From Spisula solida (Eukaryota; Mollusca; Bivalvia; Venerida; Mactridae): a DNA stretch of 64,000 bases. Location: the NCBI GenBank assembly GCA_947247005.1, contig OX365948.1:54605401-54669400 (forward strand). The letters run 5' to 3'. The first letter of the stretch is position 1. Each line of letters opens with the position of its first letter. The notes beneath the pieces are model-generated. The model was not told where the DNA came from. It did not search any database and was given only the letters and a program-made list of their open reading frames with translations. Below are positions 1 to 11,400 of the stretch, in pieces. The translations under genes were made by a program, and so were the position numbers.

Positions 1-329
1 CATGGCGTCGTAGGCAAAATTAATGTTGACGTTCTGTGGCGCACCCAACGTTACCTGGCATTCGTAAAATGTACACAATTTGTAGGTTTTTAGATAATAT
101 GTAATCAAATTATGCTAGTTTGTCAAGAAAGAAATGCTCTAAAGGTTTATTATAATTTCGAAACACAATACTTGATAGTTATCCTGATATAACGTGATTA
201 TACGCTATTCTGGGACAACCCACGTATAAATCGATTATTTAGGTCAGTCACTTGTTTACATAACAGTGTTTAAATAAACATTGCAATTTCTCTATCTAAT
301 ATGTGTATTAGTATGTACATTAGTAAATA
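1..329. other. unannotated AT-rich start of window
   Basis: No open frame, RNA gene or repeat that I can recognise. AT-rich sequence only. Confidence 0.5.
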
Positions 330-761
330 CAGAGTTCCCACGGTCAGGGAAAAGTCAGGGAAAAACATAATTTTTTCAAAGTCAGGGAAAAGTCAGGGAA
401 TTTTGGAATTAGTCAGGGAAATCTAGAAATTGAGCAAAAGTCAGGGAAAAGTCAGGGAATTTTCCATTGCAGCTGCCCATAAGTGTCATTTCCTATGAAG
501 CAATACCTAAGACTGAAAAAATCCTCGCTGGCTATGCTCGCTCGGAATAATTCTAAGTTATAATAACTTTATGTCAATCAACAGCCTTCAAATCTGCTAC
601 CTTAAACTTCTTTGTTCCATCTCAAGCAAATATTTTCTCTATTTTATTGTCATATTATGCTCTAACCAAAAGATGCTGTGTCGCCCGATCGCTCCAAAAA
701 GTCAGGGAAAAATCAGGGAAAAGTCAGGGAATTTCGTCTTAGAAAATTTGTGGGAACCCTG
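330..761. repeat. interspersed element with CAGAGTTCCCAC / GTGGGAACCCTG ends
   Basis: The ends form an imperfect 12-bp terminal inverted repeat. The interior is built from many copies of GTCAGGGAAAA and its variants near both ends. The CAGGG-type ends recall hAT-like non-autonomous elements, but I see no matching 8-bp target duplication, so the class is uncertain. The short open frame inside (571-762) is made partly of these repeats and is not a gene. Confidence 0.5.
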
Positions 762-1980
762 AAATAAGTTATAGGTTATCACTGCCATTTTCTTGTATTC
801 AAATATTTAGAACAATAGAAATACAACGTTATTATATTACAATGTTTGTATACCAGTGACATACCTGAATAAGCAGACTACAAAGGCTGTGATATATTTA
901 TGTACCTTTGGTACTGTAGTCATATATACTTGTTATTATAATGTATTTTTAGCTCACCAGAGCACAAAGTATAAACAAAAAGGCTCTTGAAAGATGAGCT
1001 ATTGTGATCACTATGTCAGGCTTACAACATACATTGTCAATAATTTTATTCGTATGCACTCAAGAGGTCACAGTTTTCACAAGTTAAATCTTCATGAAAC
1101 TTGGTCATAACATTAGGTCCAGGTTGGGTCATCTGGGGGTCAACAACTAGTTTCCCAGGTCATGTCAAAGAATTTTTTTCCGAATGTTTGTTTCTTAAAG
1201 TATTGGTCAGGGTTACAATGGGTCATCTTGGGTCAAAAATTAGGTGACCAGGTCATATCAAAGAAAAATATTATTAACACTCTAGTTGAAACCGGGTCAC
1301 ATTGTGTGTCATAGGAAAACATTTGCAACTGATTCATCTGGGTTAGAATAGGAGGTCATATTTTAAAAATTAACTGTCCTTAGGTGAGTGCTTTAAGGCC
1401 AATGACCCTCTAGTTATGCCCCCAATCTTTGATTAGGGGTATAATATTGCTTTGCACAAGTCGGTCGGTCTGTTGGTAGGTTGGTCAGTTGGTAGACAAA
1501 ATGGTTTACGTTCAGTAACTCAAGAACGCTTTGCCCTATGATCCTCAAAGTTTACAAGGGGGTTGGGCATCAACATTAGATTGATTTTGAGGTCAGTAGG
1601 TCAAAGGTCAAGGTCTTTGTGACCTTACCTTTACTAATTCTGACTATTGGGCTGTCATGGGGGCATACATGTTTGACAAACATCTCTTGTTGATAATTGT
1701 ATCTGCTAGATCTACCGACAGTTGGTATATGCAATAACACAGAAAGCCATTCATCTAAATCTAATACAAAGGTCTGTGGTTTTGACATGAATGGCAATTA
1801 AATACATGTACTAGTGTCTGTGAAAAAAATGTATCTTCAAACTACAAATATCTTTTTTTCAACATTTGGTGTAGGAAGTATGCTTTGTTAGCTAATTTAG
1901 AATTACATGTAATAACTCAATTTACCAGGTTTTTGGATGATGTACGTATATCTATTTATGTGATAAGTGCGTGGTACCCA
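762..1980. repeat. degenerate interspersed repeat region
   Basis: No credible gene. The stretch about 1100-1330 repeats variants of GGTCA, GGGTCATCTGGG and CAGGTCATGTCAAAG. The stretch about 1396-1640 has runs of GTCGGTCGGTC and AGGTCAAAGGTCAAGGTC, a pattern I associate with common bivalve genomic repeats. That association is from memory and was not searched. Confidence 0.4.
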
Positions 1981-1981
1981 T

Positions 1982-2230
1982 GTCGCTAGCTTAGAAGAAT
2001 AAGATCGTAAGTGCTACTTATGACTTTATAAGACACTTACATATTTGAAATCTGCATCACAAGGCCCTTCTTTTGAACCTATATTCATGAAAAGCAAAAA
2101 AGGTCATTTTCACCAAACCAAAGTAGAAATTTAAAGGCTTGTTTTTCCATTGTTGTTTTCAGTCTGTTTTTTTCTTGTTTTCTCAAAATAGCTTTTTTGC
2201 ACTTATGACCTTATTCTTCAAAGTCATTAT
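1982..2230. mobile_element. diverged copy of the CGCTGGCTTAGAAT MITE family
   Basis: It shares the family's interior words (CATATTTGAAATCTGCATC, a Tcatgaaaa block, GACCTTATTCTTC near the end), but both terminal repeats are decayed. It is the most degraded copy seen in the window. Confidence 0.5.
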
Positions 2231-2557
2231 ATATTCATACTCATTTATGTATTAAATGATCAATATTTTATGTGATTTGTTTAATAAAAAATAAACAAAA
2301 ATACTAATAATGGTTTTGTCTGAATTCTGGAATATCACTGAGGCTTTCTCAAAAACACTTTAAATGAGAAGTGTAGTCTTGAAATTAGCAAAACTTGTAC
2401 AAAATGTATATACATATACCAACATTACATTCTCATTTAATCTAGATAGATCGATACTTGTCATCTGATGTTTCCCTGTTAAACTCTTAAATGAGTGTAA
2501 GTAAGGCACCGGGTCGTATGCTATAATGCTCCATGGTTTCAAGTAAATGTTGAAACA

Positions 2558-3790
2558 TTATTTGAAAAAATCCAAGAAATTTTCAATAGTATGAATGCCA
2601 TATGCCAGAGGAAGTCTCCCGTTTTCTCTGCTAACTTGACACACTTTTCCGTTATTAATATACCGGGTACCTAATTTAGTTTCAGCCCATTTAATGATTT
2701 CATCAATAATTGGTGTTTGAACCTCCACCATGTCGGCGATTTGTCGTAAAACTAGTAAACCATAGGGAACATCTTCACTCATGTACCTATACGTGAAGTC
2801 TGGTACATACTTCCCATCTGACGTTCTGATCATCGGATGAGTCAGACCATCATACGCTTTGTTAGATTTTAGACAAGTTAGAAGTGAACTCTTGTCTGTT
2901 ATCTGGTCAGGGTAATGGTCCTCCAACCAAGTCTTCATTGTGGAGACCCCGGAGAAGCTCATGTTTGGGAACCTTTTGTCTAACGCTTCAGCTGTATCGA
3001 TGACTTCTTTCGTTATACCGTCAAGGTACTTGACTGCCTCTTCGTCTACACCTTGGTAGAAAAGTGGTGGCGCTTCCATTGGTACGCCATTCCAATCCTT
3101 CCACTTGGCATACATAATTGGAGGATGTATAGTTGGTCTGCACAGAAACGTGTATTTTAGTATGTTTTCCATGTGCAGAAGAGTTGGCTTACTGCCAAGC
3201 AATGCTTGCATGACGTCTACAACATTAGACTGCCCAGCATTCATACTTCCTCCTAACTTATTTACCAACGAATAACACACTTCATCCTTGGTGCCTAGTA
3301 CCTCTACTGCCTCCCCATACTTTATAATTCTACACGCCCAAGGCATGGTTTCAATAGCCATTATAGTGTTAGTTTTACCATTTTCTCTTAGGACTGTTAA
3401 CGCCTCATACTCAAACCCTGGCTGTCCTGGCATCCCCACAACGGGGCAGTTATTTTTCAAACAAGGTGCTATCAAACTCATGTAGGTATAATGCGTATAC
3501 GCTGGAACACATATGATAACAATATCAGCAGTTGGTATCACTTTCGTCAGATCTTTGGTAACTTTAAACTTGATATCATTGGAATCTTGAAACAACGTTT
3601 CACCGTTGCTGAATTTCACCTGGAAGCCATTTTTAGCCATTGCTGCTGTCCATCTCTCAGCCTCGTTTTCGTATATAGTAACCACGGTTACATTAGCGCT
3701 CTTCACTAAGGAGGATATGCCTGCAAATGTATGGGCACCGTTCCCACCTCCACAAATGGTGATGTTTAGTTTCTCTTTTAAACTTGCCAT
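2558..3790 (-). CDS. odh: opine dehydrogenase (octopine/tauropine/strombine-type)
   Basis: A single uninterrupted frame of 410 codons. The product should be a cytosolic enzyme that reductively condenses pyruvate with an amino acid using NADH, regenerating NAD+ at the end of anaerobic glycolysis. Seen: an N-terminal Rossmann dinucleotide site ITICGGGNGAHTFAG (about residues 10-24), the family words ETMPWACRIIKYG and VEVLGTKDEV (about residues 147-171), a conserved TIHPP histidine in the second domain (the family catalytic His lies in a similar HP context), LFYQGVDEEA, and NKAYDGLTHPM. The length matches the family (about 400 aa). The ATG at 3790 places GGGNGA where it belongs and no upstream exon is needed. 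The amino-acid substrate (arginine, taurine, glycine or alanine) cannot be decided from sequence. No intron is seen, unlike the other host genes here. Confidence 0.92.
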   Translation of the reverse strand: MASLKEKLNITICGGGNGAHTFAGISSLVKSANVTVVTIYENEAERWTAAMAKNGFQVKFSNGETLFQDSNDIKFKVTKDLTKVIPTADIVIICVPAYTHYTYMSLIAPCLKNNCPVVGMPGQPGFEYEALTVLRENGKTNTIMAIETMPWACRIIKYGEAVEVLGTKDEVCYSLVNKLGGSMNAGQSNVVDVMQALLGSKPTLLHMENILKYTFLCRPTIHPPIMYAKWKDWNGVPMEAPPLFYQGVDEEAVKYLDGITKEVIDTAEALDKRFPNMSFSGVSTMKTWLEDHYPDQITDKSSLLTCLKSNKAYDGLTHPMIRTSDGKYVPDFTYRYMSEDVPYGLLVLRQIADMVEVQTPIIDEIIKWAETKLGTRYINNGKVCQVSRENGRLPLAYGIHTIENFLDFFK

Positions 3791-5871
3791 GATTCAACAA
3801 ATCGTGTCCTGTAACAATGAAGTTGATATAAATTTAATACATTTAGTTCAATGTACTGGAGTATGTGTACGTGACCATTGCATGTAGTATATGCACACGC
3901 ATGTACGTAATATACACAAGCATGTATGTATTATGTATATCAGTACCCATAGGACATTGTCAACATGTCAATTAATTAAGTTATTTTGTGTTAACACGTT
4001 GTGATTAACTAAAGAAATTTTGACACGATCCCTTCATACGTCGGTCTATGTTTTTCGTTGAACATGTCTATATATTAGTGGAACTTGACCGTAGTAACGT
4101 TAAAGAAAGAAAAGGTTATAGATATATCAAAGATGTCCTGGATCTGGGATAACAATTTAAATGCAACATACGTCTCAAACTCTTTTTGAGTCTTCAAGCT
4201 ATTAACTTTTCCAAGTTGTTTCGTGATGCCGATGCAAGTGGGTACCACGATCCTTTAGCCACCTATCATGGCTCACTCTGCTACACATGTACTAGACCCG
4301 GCAGCTATGATGGAAATTGACAAATACCTACCATCAGTTCTGATTTCTCTGGCACATGATCAAGTTAGAAGTCGAATATCAACTACATGAATTAGCTAGA
4401 TCTAATACTAGTAATTTTGAAACTTGTTGCCTATTAACAAAGCTTGCGTTTCAAAATTAGATATAATTGAGTTACAACAGTTTTATATTAATTATGACAA
4501 GTTAAATTCAATATACTACGAATGTTAAAAAGGGGAAGGTATAAAGCACTCTACAGAAAGAGCAAAGCACAAAGAAGCACACAGATGAACCGCTAAAGAA
4601 AAATAGGAACAATGACAAAAACACTATTCAACAATAATATGTCGAAATTGACACAGAGAATTTGTCAAGTATATTTCTAGAGTTTTATCAAAATATACTG
4701 CTCAAAAGTTTGCTTGTGGATAGTTTGCAAATTTTAGTGCTGATAAGCTCAACCTCACAGATATGTTAGTGCTGCATTCAAGCATGTGATAACAGAATGC
4801 GTTCCGTTTTTGGCACTTTGGGTCTTACACAATCGTAATGAGAATAGAAAAGGAACAAACATTTCCATATTATTCTAGCCACTTTGATCGCTGCCAATAG
4901 GGCTTATCAGTTACCTGGGAAAAGACAGCTATTATGTCAAAGCATACCGAATGCAATACAATATGGTTTTGAAGTTTAGCAGCATATTAAACGATATTTT
5001 AATATTTGCATAACTTTTTCTTAATTTTGTTTTGTTCAGTTAACGTAATCCTGACGGACATGATTATTGATTTCTTGACACTAATCAAAGTTTGTGTCGT
5101 ACATCGTATTGATAAACTTACCACCATAACACATGACATGTAACTTTTAGATGACGGAGAAAAATAAAATTGTTAACTTACCATTAAAAAACTGTTGATG
5201 TGTAAACGAGGACTTCGCTTGACTTATCTTTCTAACGTATATTTACAGTCGTATGAACATACCACTTATCGTGTTCGTGTATATTATATACTTCAATATG
5301 CGCAGACACTTAAATGGGTTCAATTAGAACACAACCTATACAGATAACACCCAACACAGTGCTTTACTTCCAAGCTGTTAAAGTATTTATACACATAAAT
5401 AGTATCACATTTTGAACCAACATAGATTAAACAAAGCGTTGTTTCAAAGTTTCGGTCCAATATAGCGAAATTAAATGGATATGTAGTTCTTTGAACCGTG
5501 GCAAATGATATAAATACAAACAAACTGACATATGATCATGTTGAAACGGACAGGGTTAACGAATGGCTAATTTTGACCCTGTGATATTTTCACATAATTA
5601 TAATGAAAATGCATGTTCCTAAAAATAATCTACACTCGTACATGTATTTATAAAATAAGGCCTTTCAACGCGTTATTCATACATGTACCAATTACCGTTG
5701 TATTCTGCAAACAAATTCACTGAACTATTCATGCTAAGCAAAAACTACCATTTTTACAAATTGCCAATTTTGAAGTCGATTCGTGACGTTAAACATTTCC
5801 AAAAATTATGACGCCATTTATGCTACACTGCACATTTATCTTTTGATCTTACATACTTTTATGGAGAACAC
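3791..5871. other. intergenic, nothing recognised
   Basis: This is the 5' flank of the opine dehydrogenase. I see no coding exon, tRNA or clear repeat. There is a run of CATGTATGTA-like simple sequence near 3890-3930. Short frames here lack codon structure and family similarity. Confidence 0.5.
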
Positions 5872-5966
5872 TGCCCTGCGTTCAAGGAAAAATCACGTGA
5901 CCCACGTTTCGTTTGGTACGTACCAGGTACGATACGTGCGTCACGTTATTTTTCCCTGAACGCGGG
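5872..5966. repeat. 95-bp foldback element
   Basis: An almost complete palindrome: CCCTGCGTTCAAGGAAAAAT at the left answers ATTTTTCCCTGAACGCGGGG at the right, with CACGTGAC/GTCACG inside and a centre at GGTACGTACC. Likely a tiny non-autonomous foldback/MITE. Confidence 0.6.
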
Positions 5967-6692
5967 GCTGGTTATGCAAAATACCTAAAGTAAGATCCGT
6001 ATATGGCGCACGAAGATCGTGCTGGTACTTGGTTAACTGTCCTTGTGGTTTTCTGTTATATATGCTCCCGATCCCTAATCAGAGTTGTCGTTTGTTAGAC
6101 CGTCCTACGCTGTACAAGTACAAGAGTACAAGCAACGCGTACCATAGTTTTTGAAATGGGACCAATTAAAGTTAATTAAGATCGTATTTGTCTTGAACCA
6201 GAGGTGAATGCTGCCGAATGGAAATCTTGATCTGAGTTTTTTCTGTTGCCTGAGTTTGGTGACAAAGGGAATCATGCTTTTTAGACAACGCTTTTCTGTT
6301 TCCAGAGTAGTCAAACCAACTCGACGCGTTACTTTAATACGCTTTGTTGCCACAACAATTTGAAAATGTAATAGTGCAAAAAAGTTGACTTTGTCGTATT
6401 TTTGCATTGTTACATTTTCGCTTTGCTGATTTTTTTTCATGTATATACACGTTCAGAAGTGCTGTACAATCACGATTAAGACAAGGTTAAAACAATATAC
6501 ATAAATTATACACCTGTGGACAAAATTAAATAAATCAACGCATCCACCACTTATTTAAGTATTGTTTAAGATCTGTGGTGCGCAGTCCCAAGCTCCAAGG
6601 CAGTAAATTACATACCTTAAAGAAGTCCACCGCACTTAACCCCTGTCTGAACCAGCATCTTCTGTAATAACATAATGGTACAACTGATTTAT

Positions 6693-7109
6693 TATATAGA
6701 GGATATTTGCTGATTTTGGTGTAAGATCGTATTTTATTTCATCGAGTGATCACAGAAAATCAATATTTTCACGAGTGGCGTAGTTTATGTGATCACAAGT
6801 GAAATAAAATTGATCTTTCACCAAAAATCAACAAATTTTCTGTTTATTATATGCTTTAATTTCTCTTAAAAGTGTACCGTAATTGGCTTAATTGGAAAAA
6901 TCATGTCGAAATTGGAACGTCACGACGTGACAATTGTGATGTCATGATGATGTAACGTACATTTTAAAGCCCGGCGTCGTTGACGTTACGTTTCTTTTTC
7001 TGAACGATACTGGAACCAGCTTCTAAAACAGTGAAAATAACAAAGTGGTAATTTCACTGTTATTTTCACTGAAAAATCTCCGTAATCCATTGAAAGCAAA
7101 TAATAAATA
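6693..7109 (+). mobile_element. foldback MITE, family 1 (copy 1)
   Basis: An interspersed element of about 420 bp containing a long internal hairpin (GTGATCACAGAAAATCAATA against GATCACAAGTGAAATAAAAT, about 6730-6840). A second copy lies in inverted orientation at 46226-46662 inside the PI3K-subunit gene. The outer edges share ATAGAGGATATTTG and TTTGCTTTCAATGGATTA. Confidence 0.65.
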
Positions 7110-7828
7110 TGGTTAATTGTATTGATGAATAATTGCCTAAGTCTTCTAGTGCCCTCTAAATTCAAATGCAACCCCATCTCCAACTGCAAAAATGTATCTG
7201 TTCAGTTTGCCCCCAACCCCCCGCCCCCTTAAAAATTGTCTAAAAGACTAACAAAAGTAACCTGATGTTCCTTGCATAACTTTTTATGGTAAAAAATTAT
7301 CAAATTTACTTTTGGCCAGTGGATTCGTAGTCTCCACATCTGGGCAAAATGCTGGAGATCAAAAGCCTATCTTTACCTGACTTTCTTATTAATGTGATCG
7401 TATTGTTAAAATCACTAAGTGTTTCCGCTACTTGTAAGGAATTTTAAAACGTCCAACATGTAATATTATCATAGGGGTACGTATCGACTCACTGGTCTCT
7501 CAATCACTATACAGACCCCTATGATCAAGAAAAGCAATATACTTAATATTTTACATAGTTTTGAAGCATTATGTAAACAGCTACTATAATCACTAAGAAA
7601 ACATTGATTATTTTTTAAATTGCAGGCCATATGAGCTGCACAAATTATTGACTTAAGTCAAAGTATTTAAGTTTTCACGTAAGATGATTTGTGAATACCT
7701 GCCCAGGTGTTTGATACCTCTTGCACATAAAAATCTAAGAGCTGTCAATCACTTAATGTCGCAAATTGACATACCGGTATTTCTGAGACAGGTGGTCTAT
7801 ATTTTTTAGATAAATCAATGCACCTGTT

Positions 7829-7899
7829 AGACTGGTGCCTCGGTCCGATTGCTTTCTGACGTCGCAATATATTTTTAATATTCGAACGGGTACCAGTCT
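7829..7899. mobile_element. 71-bp terminal-inverted-repeat element (copy 1)
   Basis: It starts AGACTGGTGCC and ends GGTACCAGTCT. The interior includes GGTCCGATTGCTTTCTGAC. A copy of exactly the same length lies at 18750-18820. The flanks repeat ATGCACCTG on both sides in inverted form. Confidence 0.65.
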
Positions 7900-7916
7900 A
7901 TGCACCTGTAGACATC

Positions 7917-8128
7917 TATAGTGCAGTTAGGATATTGTGACAGTGACGTTGCAGTTTATGTGTACGCAAAAAATCACAACCATTGTCTAAACAGGTAGAG
8001 CAAAGTTTAGTATGTTAGTTTAGCATTGAAATTATAGTTGTTTGTACAGTATAAGCCTTTATTGGTTTTACACCGTTATATTGGACTCGACCGCTGCGTC
8101 ACTGGATTTTTATCCTGACTGGACTATA
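7917..8128 (+). mobile_element. CAGTTAGGATA MITE (copy 1)
   Basis: Terminal inverted repeats of 18 bp: TATAGTGCAGTTAGGATA at the left, and TATCCTGACTGGACTATA at the right. It is about 212 bp. Other copies are at 20450-21002 (split by a nested insertion) and 40525-40733. It lies about 300 bp upstream of the opsin start codon, so it may overlap the promoter. Confidence 0.7.
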
Positions 8129-8432
8129 CATTGGTTGCTTTCGCTCATCCTGATCCTCTCGGCCTTTATGCATATATTTCCGGAGACAAACGGAAATGAC
8201 CGAGCGTTCACGATTTTGCTATCGCTATGAATGTAACAAACACTTGTAACCATGACTATTGGACATTCCTCAGACAGAGGGTGTGTCTTGTATCTGATTG
8301 GTTGGTGAAAACGAGTTCTTCGGTTCCATGTTTGTTTGTGTAACTATAGAAACTTAAGTGTTTGTTTCAGTACTTGAATTTCGGAAGAAGAACTCTCAGA
8401 GGTGTTTTTTTATAATAAATATATGTGGAACG

Positions 8433-11400
8433 ATGGATGACTTGTTTAAGGAAGATGAAAAAGATCACCGCCTTGCTAGGCTAAATGGTAACGTTATTCC
8501 GGAGGACTCACAAATTATTATCGGAGTGGTATTCCTCTTCCTAATGGTGATTGGTGTGACGTTTAATTCAGCGATTATACATACGTTTCGTCTTACAAGT
8601 TCGTTACAGACTCCGACAAACGTATTAATAATGGGCATAGTTGCTTCAGACACGGTCATGAATTTGATCGGGCTTCCTTTTGTGATCGCTTCCGGGTTTA
8701 ATGGAGCTTGGATGTTTGGTTCGGCATGGTGTGAAGGATATGGCTTCGTTACAGCGCTTATTGGTATATCAAATATTTGCGTTCTAACCGCTGTTGCTTT
8801 GGATAGATACTTAGTGGTTACCCAATCACCCATGGCTGTAAAAATCACAAACTTTAAGGTGATGATGACAATATTAACATGTTATGGATATGGTCTATTG
8901 TGGGCTACATTCCCTCTCGTAGGTTGGGGTAACTATACAGTGGAGCCTTGTTTGATATCTTGTGGACCAGACTGGACCAATGATTCGGCCTCATCACAAT
9001 CATACACAGTGGCTATATTTGTCCTCGTCCTTCTGCTACCAATCTGCATAATTCTACATTGCTACGTACAAATCATCATAAAGGTGAGACACTGGTTTAC
9101 TATTTTATTTAAACACTTAAGCAAAGTCAAATGTTTAAATGGTCCGCTGATTGTTTGTAGATCTGTATACACTATTAATGTTATTATATATTATGTTATG
9201 TTTAAGAAATAAAAATCTGTTCGCGTGTTTTGTCGGTGAGTAAAACATGGGCAGGAGTTCGGATGCGGAAAATTTATACCGCGAGTGCGTAGCACGAGTG
9301 ATTTAATTTTCCGCATCCGAACGAGTGCACGTGTTTTATTCACCGACAAAATACAAGAACAGAGTTTTTATTTCAATTCTAAATACGATAATATCCCGTA
9401 CTATTTAACTGCGCGTATTCCATTTTCGCCCATTTGACATTGAACATAATTCCACGCTGAAATTAAGTGGCTTATTAGCTGGTACAATTACCTCCCTCGT
9501 TAATGAAAACGACCTTCGTAATTGTCTGAAGGAAATAATAAATTTAAAACATTGAAACAATTTTAATAACACGAGTATAGGGTATGTATTTCATGAAATG
9601 AAAAATATAAATGAATTGATTATCAGAAAGTTTGATGAAACTTAGTTTCGAGAGAATATTGGAGTTTCTAAAAATAGATGCGTCGTAGCTGTAACACTTG
9701 ATACTCGTGCAACTTGTCTTGTTGGAGACTCTTGGAAGTTTTTACTATAAAGTTTACGTTTATTCATTCATAAATATGTCACGTGATACGGGGTGTAAAT
9801 AGTAACAGCCAATTTGATAGGCATGTTTTATTGCGGTAATAATACATGCCCTGGTTTGCCCTATGTGGATATGGATTAATCCGCAGATCGTGTTAGAATA
9901 TGTTATATATATGTGGTAACATAATTTTTATCTACATGTACATGCATTCTCTGAAGCAAGCGGACCATTTTAATTGTTGAAAGGTTTTCGATGGTCGCCA
10001 TTTTTGCTAAAAAGAATTACCTTAAAACATGAATTTAAAATTTGACCCGAACCTTACTATAATGTGTCATATTTTATGTCCTCTTTAGGCAACCATTCTT
10101 ACTCATCAGCGTATTCTTCTTCTGAATCTTGAAAATGACAAATACAGTGTAGCAATACCACGTGGATTTTGACTACAGTTACAAGTAGAATTTTGTAAAC
10201 ATTGGAACACAAATATAGCCATAAGTATTGTATTTCTTCATCGATTTCTGTAAAATATACCCCACGCTAAGGGGAAAATTATTTGCTTTCCGTGAAATAT
10301 AAGATCTTTTTCAGCAGCTTTACCGATTTTTCCATTACCCTGTGAAACCAGGTAATGGACAAAATTTCACAGCCGCTGAAAACTATTTTATAATTCATGG
10401 AAAGCAAATAATTGTCTCCTTAGCGTGGCGTATGTTTCATAGAAATCGATGAAGAAATAACATACTAATGGCTATTTTATTTTCCAATGTTTACAAATTT
10501 CTACTTGTAACTGTAGTCAAAAGTCACGTGGTATTGCTACACTGAAATACGCGTCACGGAATGATGAAGTTTTCTGAATGTAGCTCTACGTATTATCACC
10601 ATATTGGATGAAGAAATATAAAAAAAGTAGAAAATAGTGCTAGATTTTATTTAAGGCTCCAAAACCGTCAACAATTATAATTACTATCAAAAGTCACCAT
10701 AAACTCGGTATTTGTCATTTCACTTGGGTCAGTATATACTTGTTCTTTTGTGTGTCATTCGTGCTATGCTGTTTATATTGAACGATTCCGACTCTGACCG
10801 ACTTGTTATTTTAATCTTATCTTTTCACACATGTATAGGTTCGAGTACACCAAATCGGGGCGGTGGACCGCTTATCGATCACGAGAATAAAGGAGGCGAA
10901 ACTTGCATTTTCTGTGTTTCTGACGATTTGTAAGTATGTTGTTAAACGTCTACTTTTATAATACTATATTGTATAGAAATATGCATGGAAACATACACGA
11001 AGTCTCACTCCATTGTTCTACACTAAGAAGCAGCCATCAATAAGTTTGGGAAATTGTAGTTCCCTTCGCCATGAGGTTTACTGCCCCTTACAAAATCACA
11101 GGGTTGTAAAAATAAGAAGATTGATAAGAAAACATAAAATAACCATCTCATGGACGAATGCATAATTTGTTACTTTCACGCGACCATAGATGGACTTAAA
11201 ACTAACGGACTGGTAGCATTGGTGTATTCTATAGCTATTCATGAGGTACATTTACCAGAGACAAACTGACATGCCGGAGACAAACAGACGCCGGAGACAA
11301 ACAGACATGCCGTAGATTAATGGTTAGCGTGTTGGCCGTTTAATTTGGCGACCCGTGTTCAAATACGGATGTAGGCACTCATATGTCTGCCGTATTACTT

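Noticed and set aside
571..762. 63-codon frame
   Set aside because: Built partly from the GTCAGGGAAAA-type repeat of the 330-761 element.
8465..8848. 127-codon minus-strand frame
   Set aside because: It is the antisense shadow of opsin exon 1.
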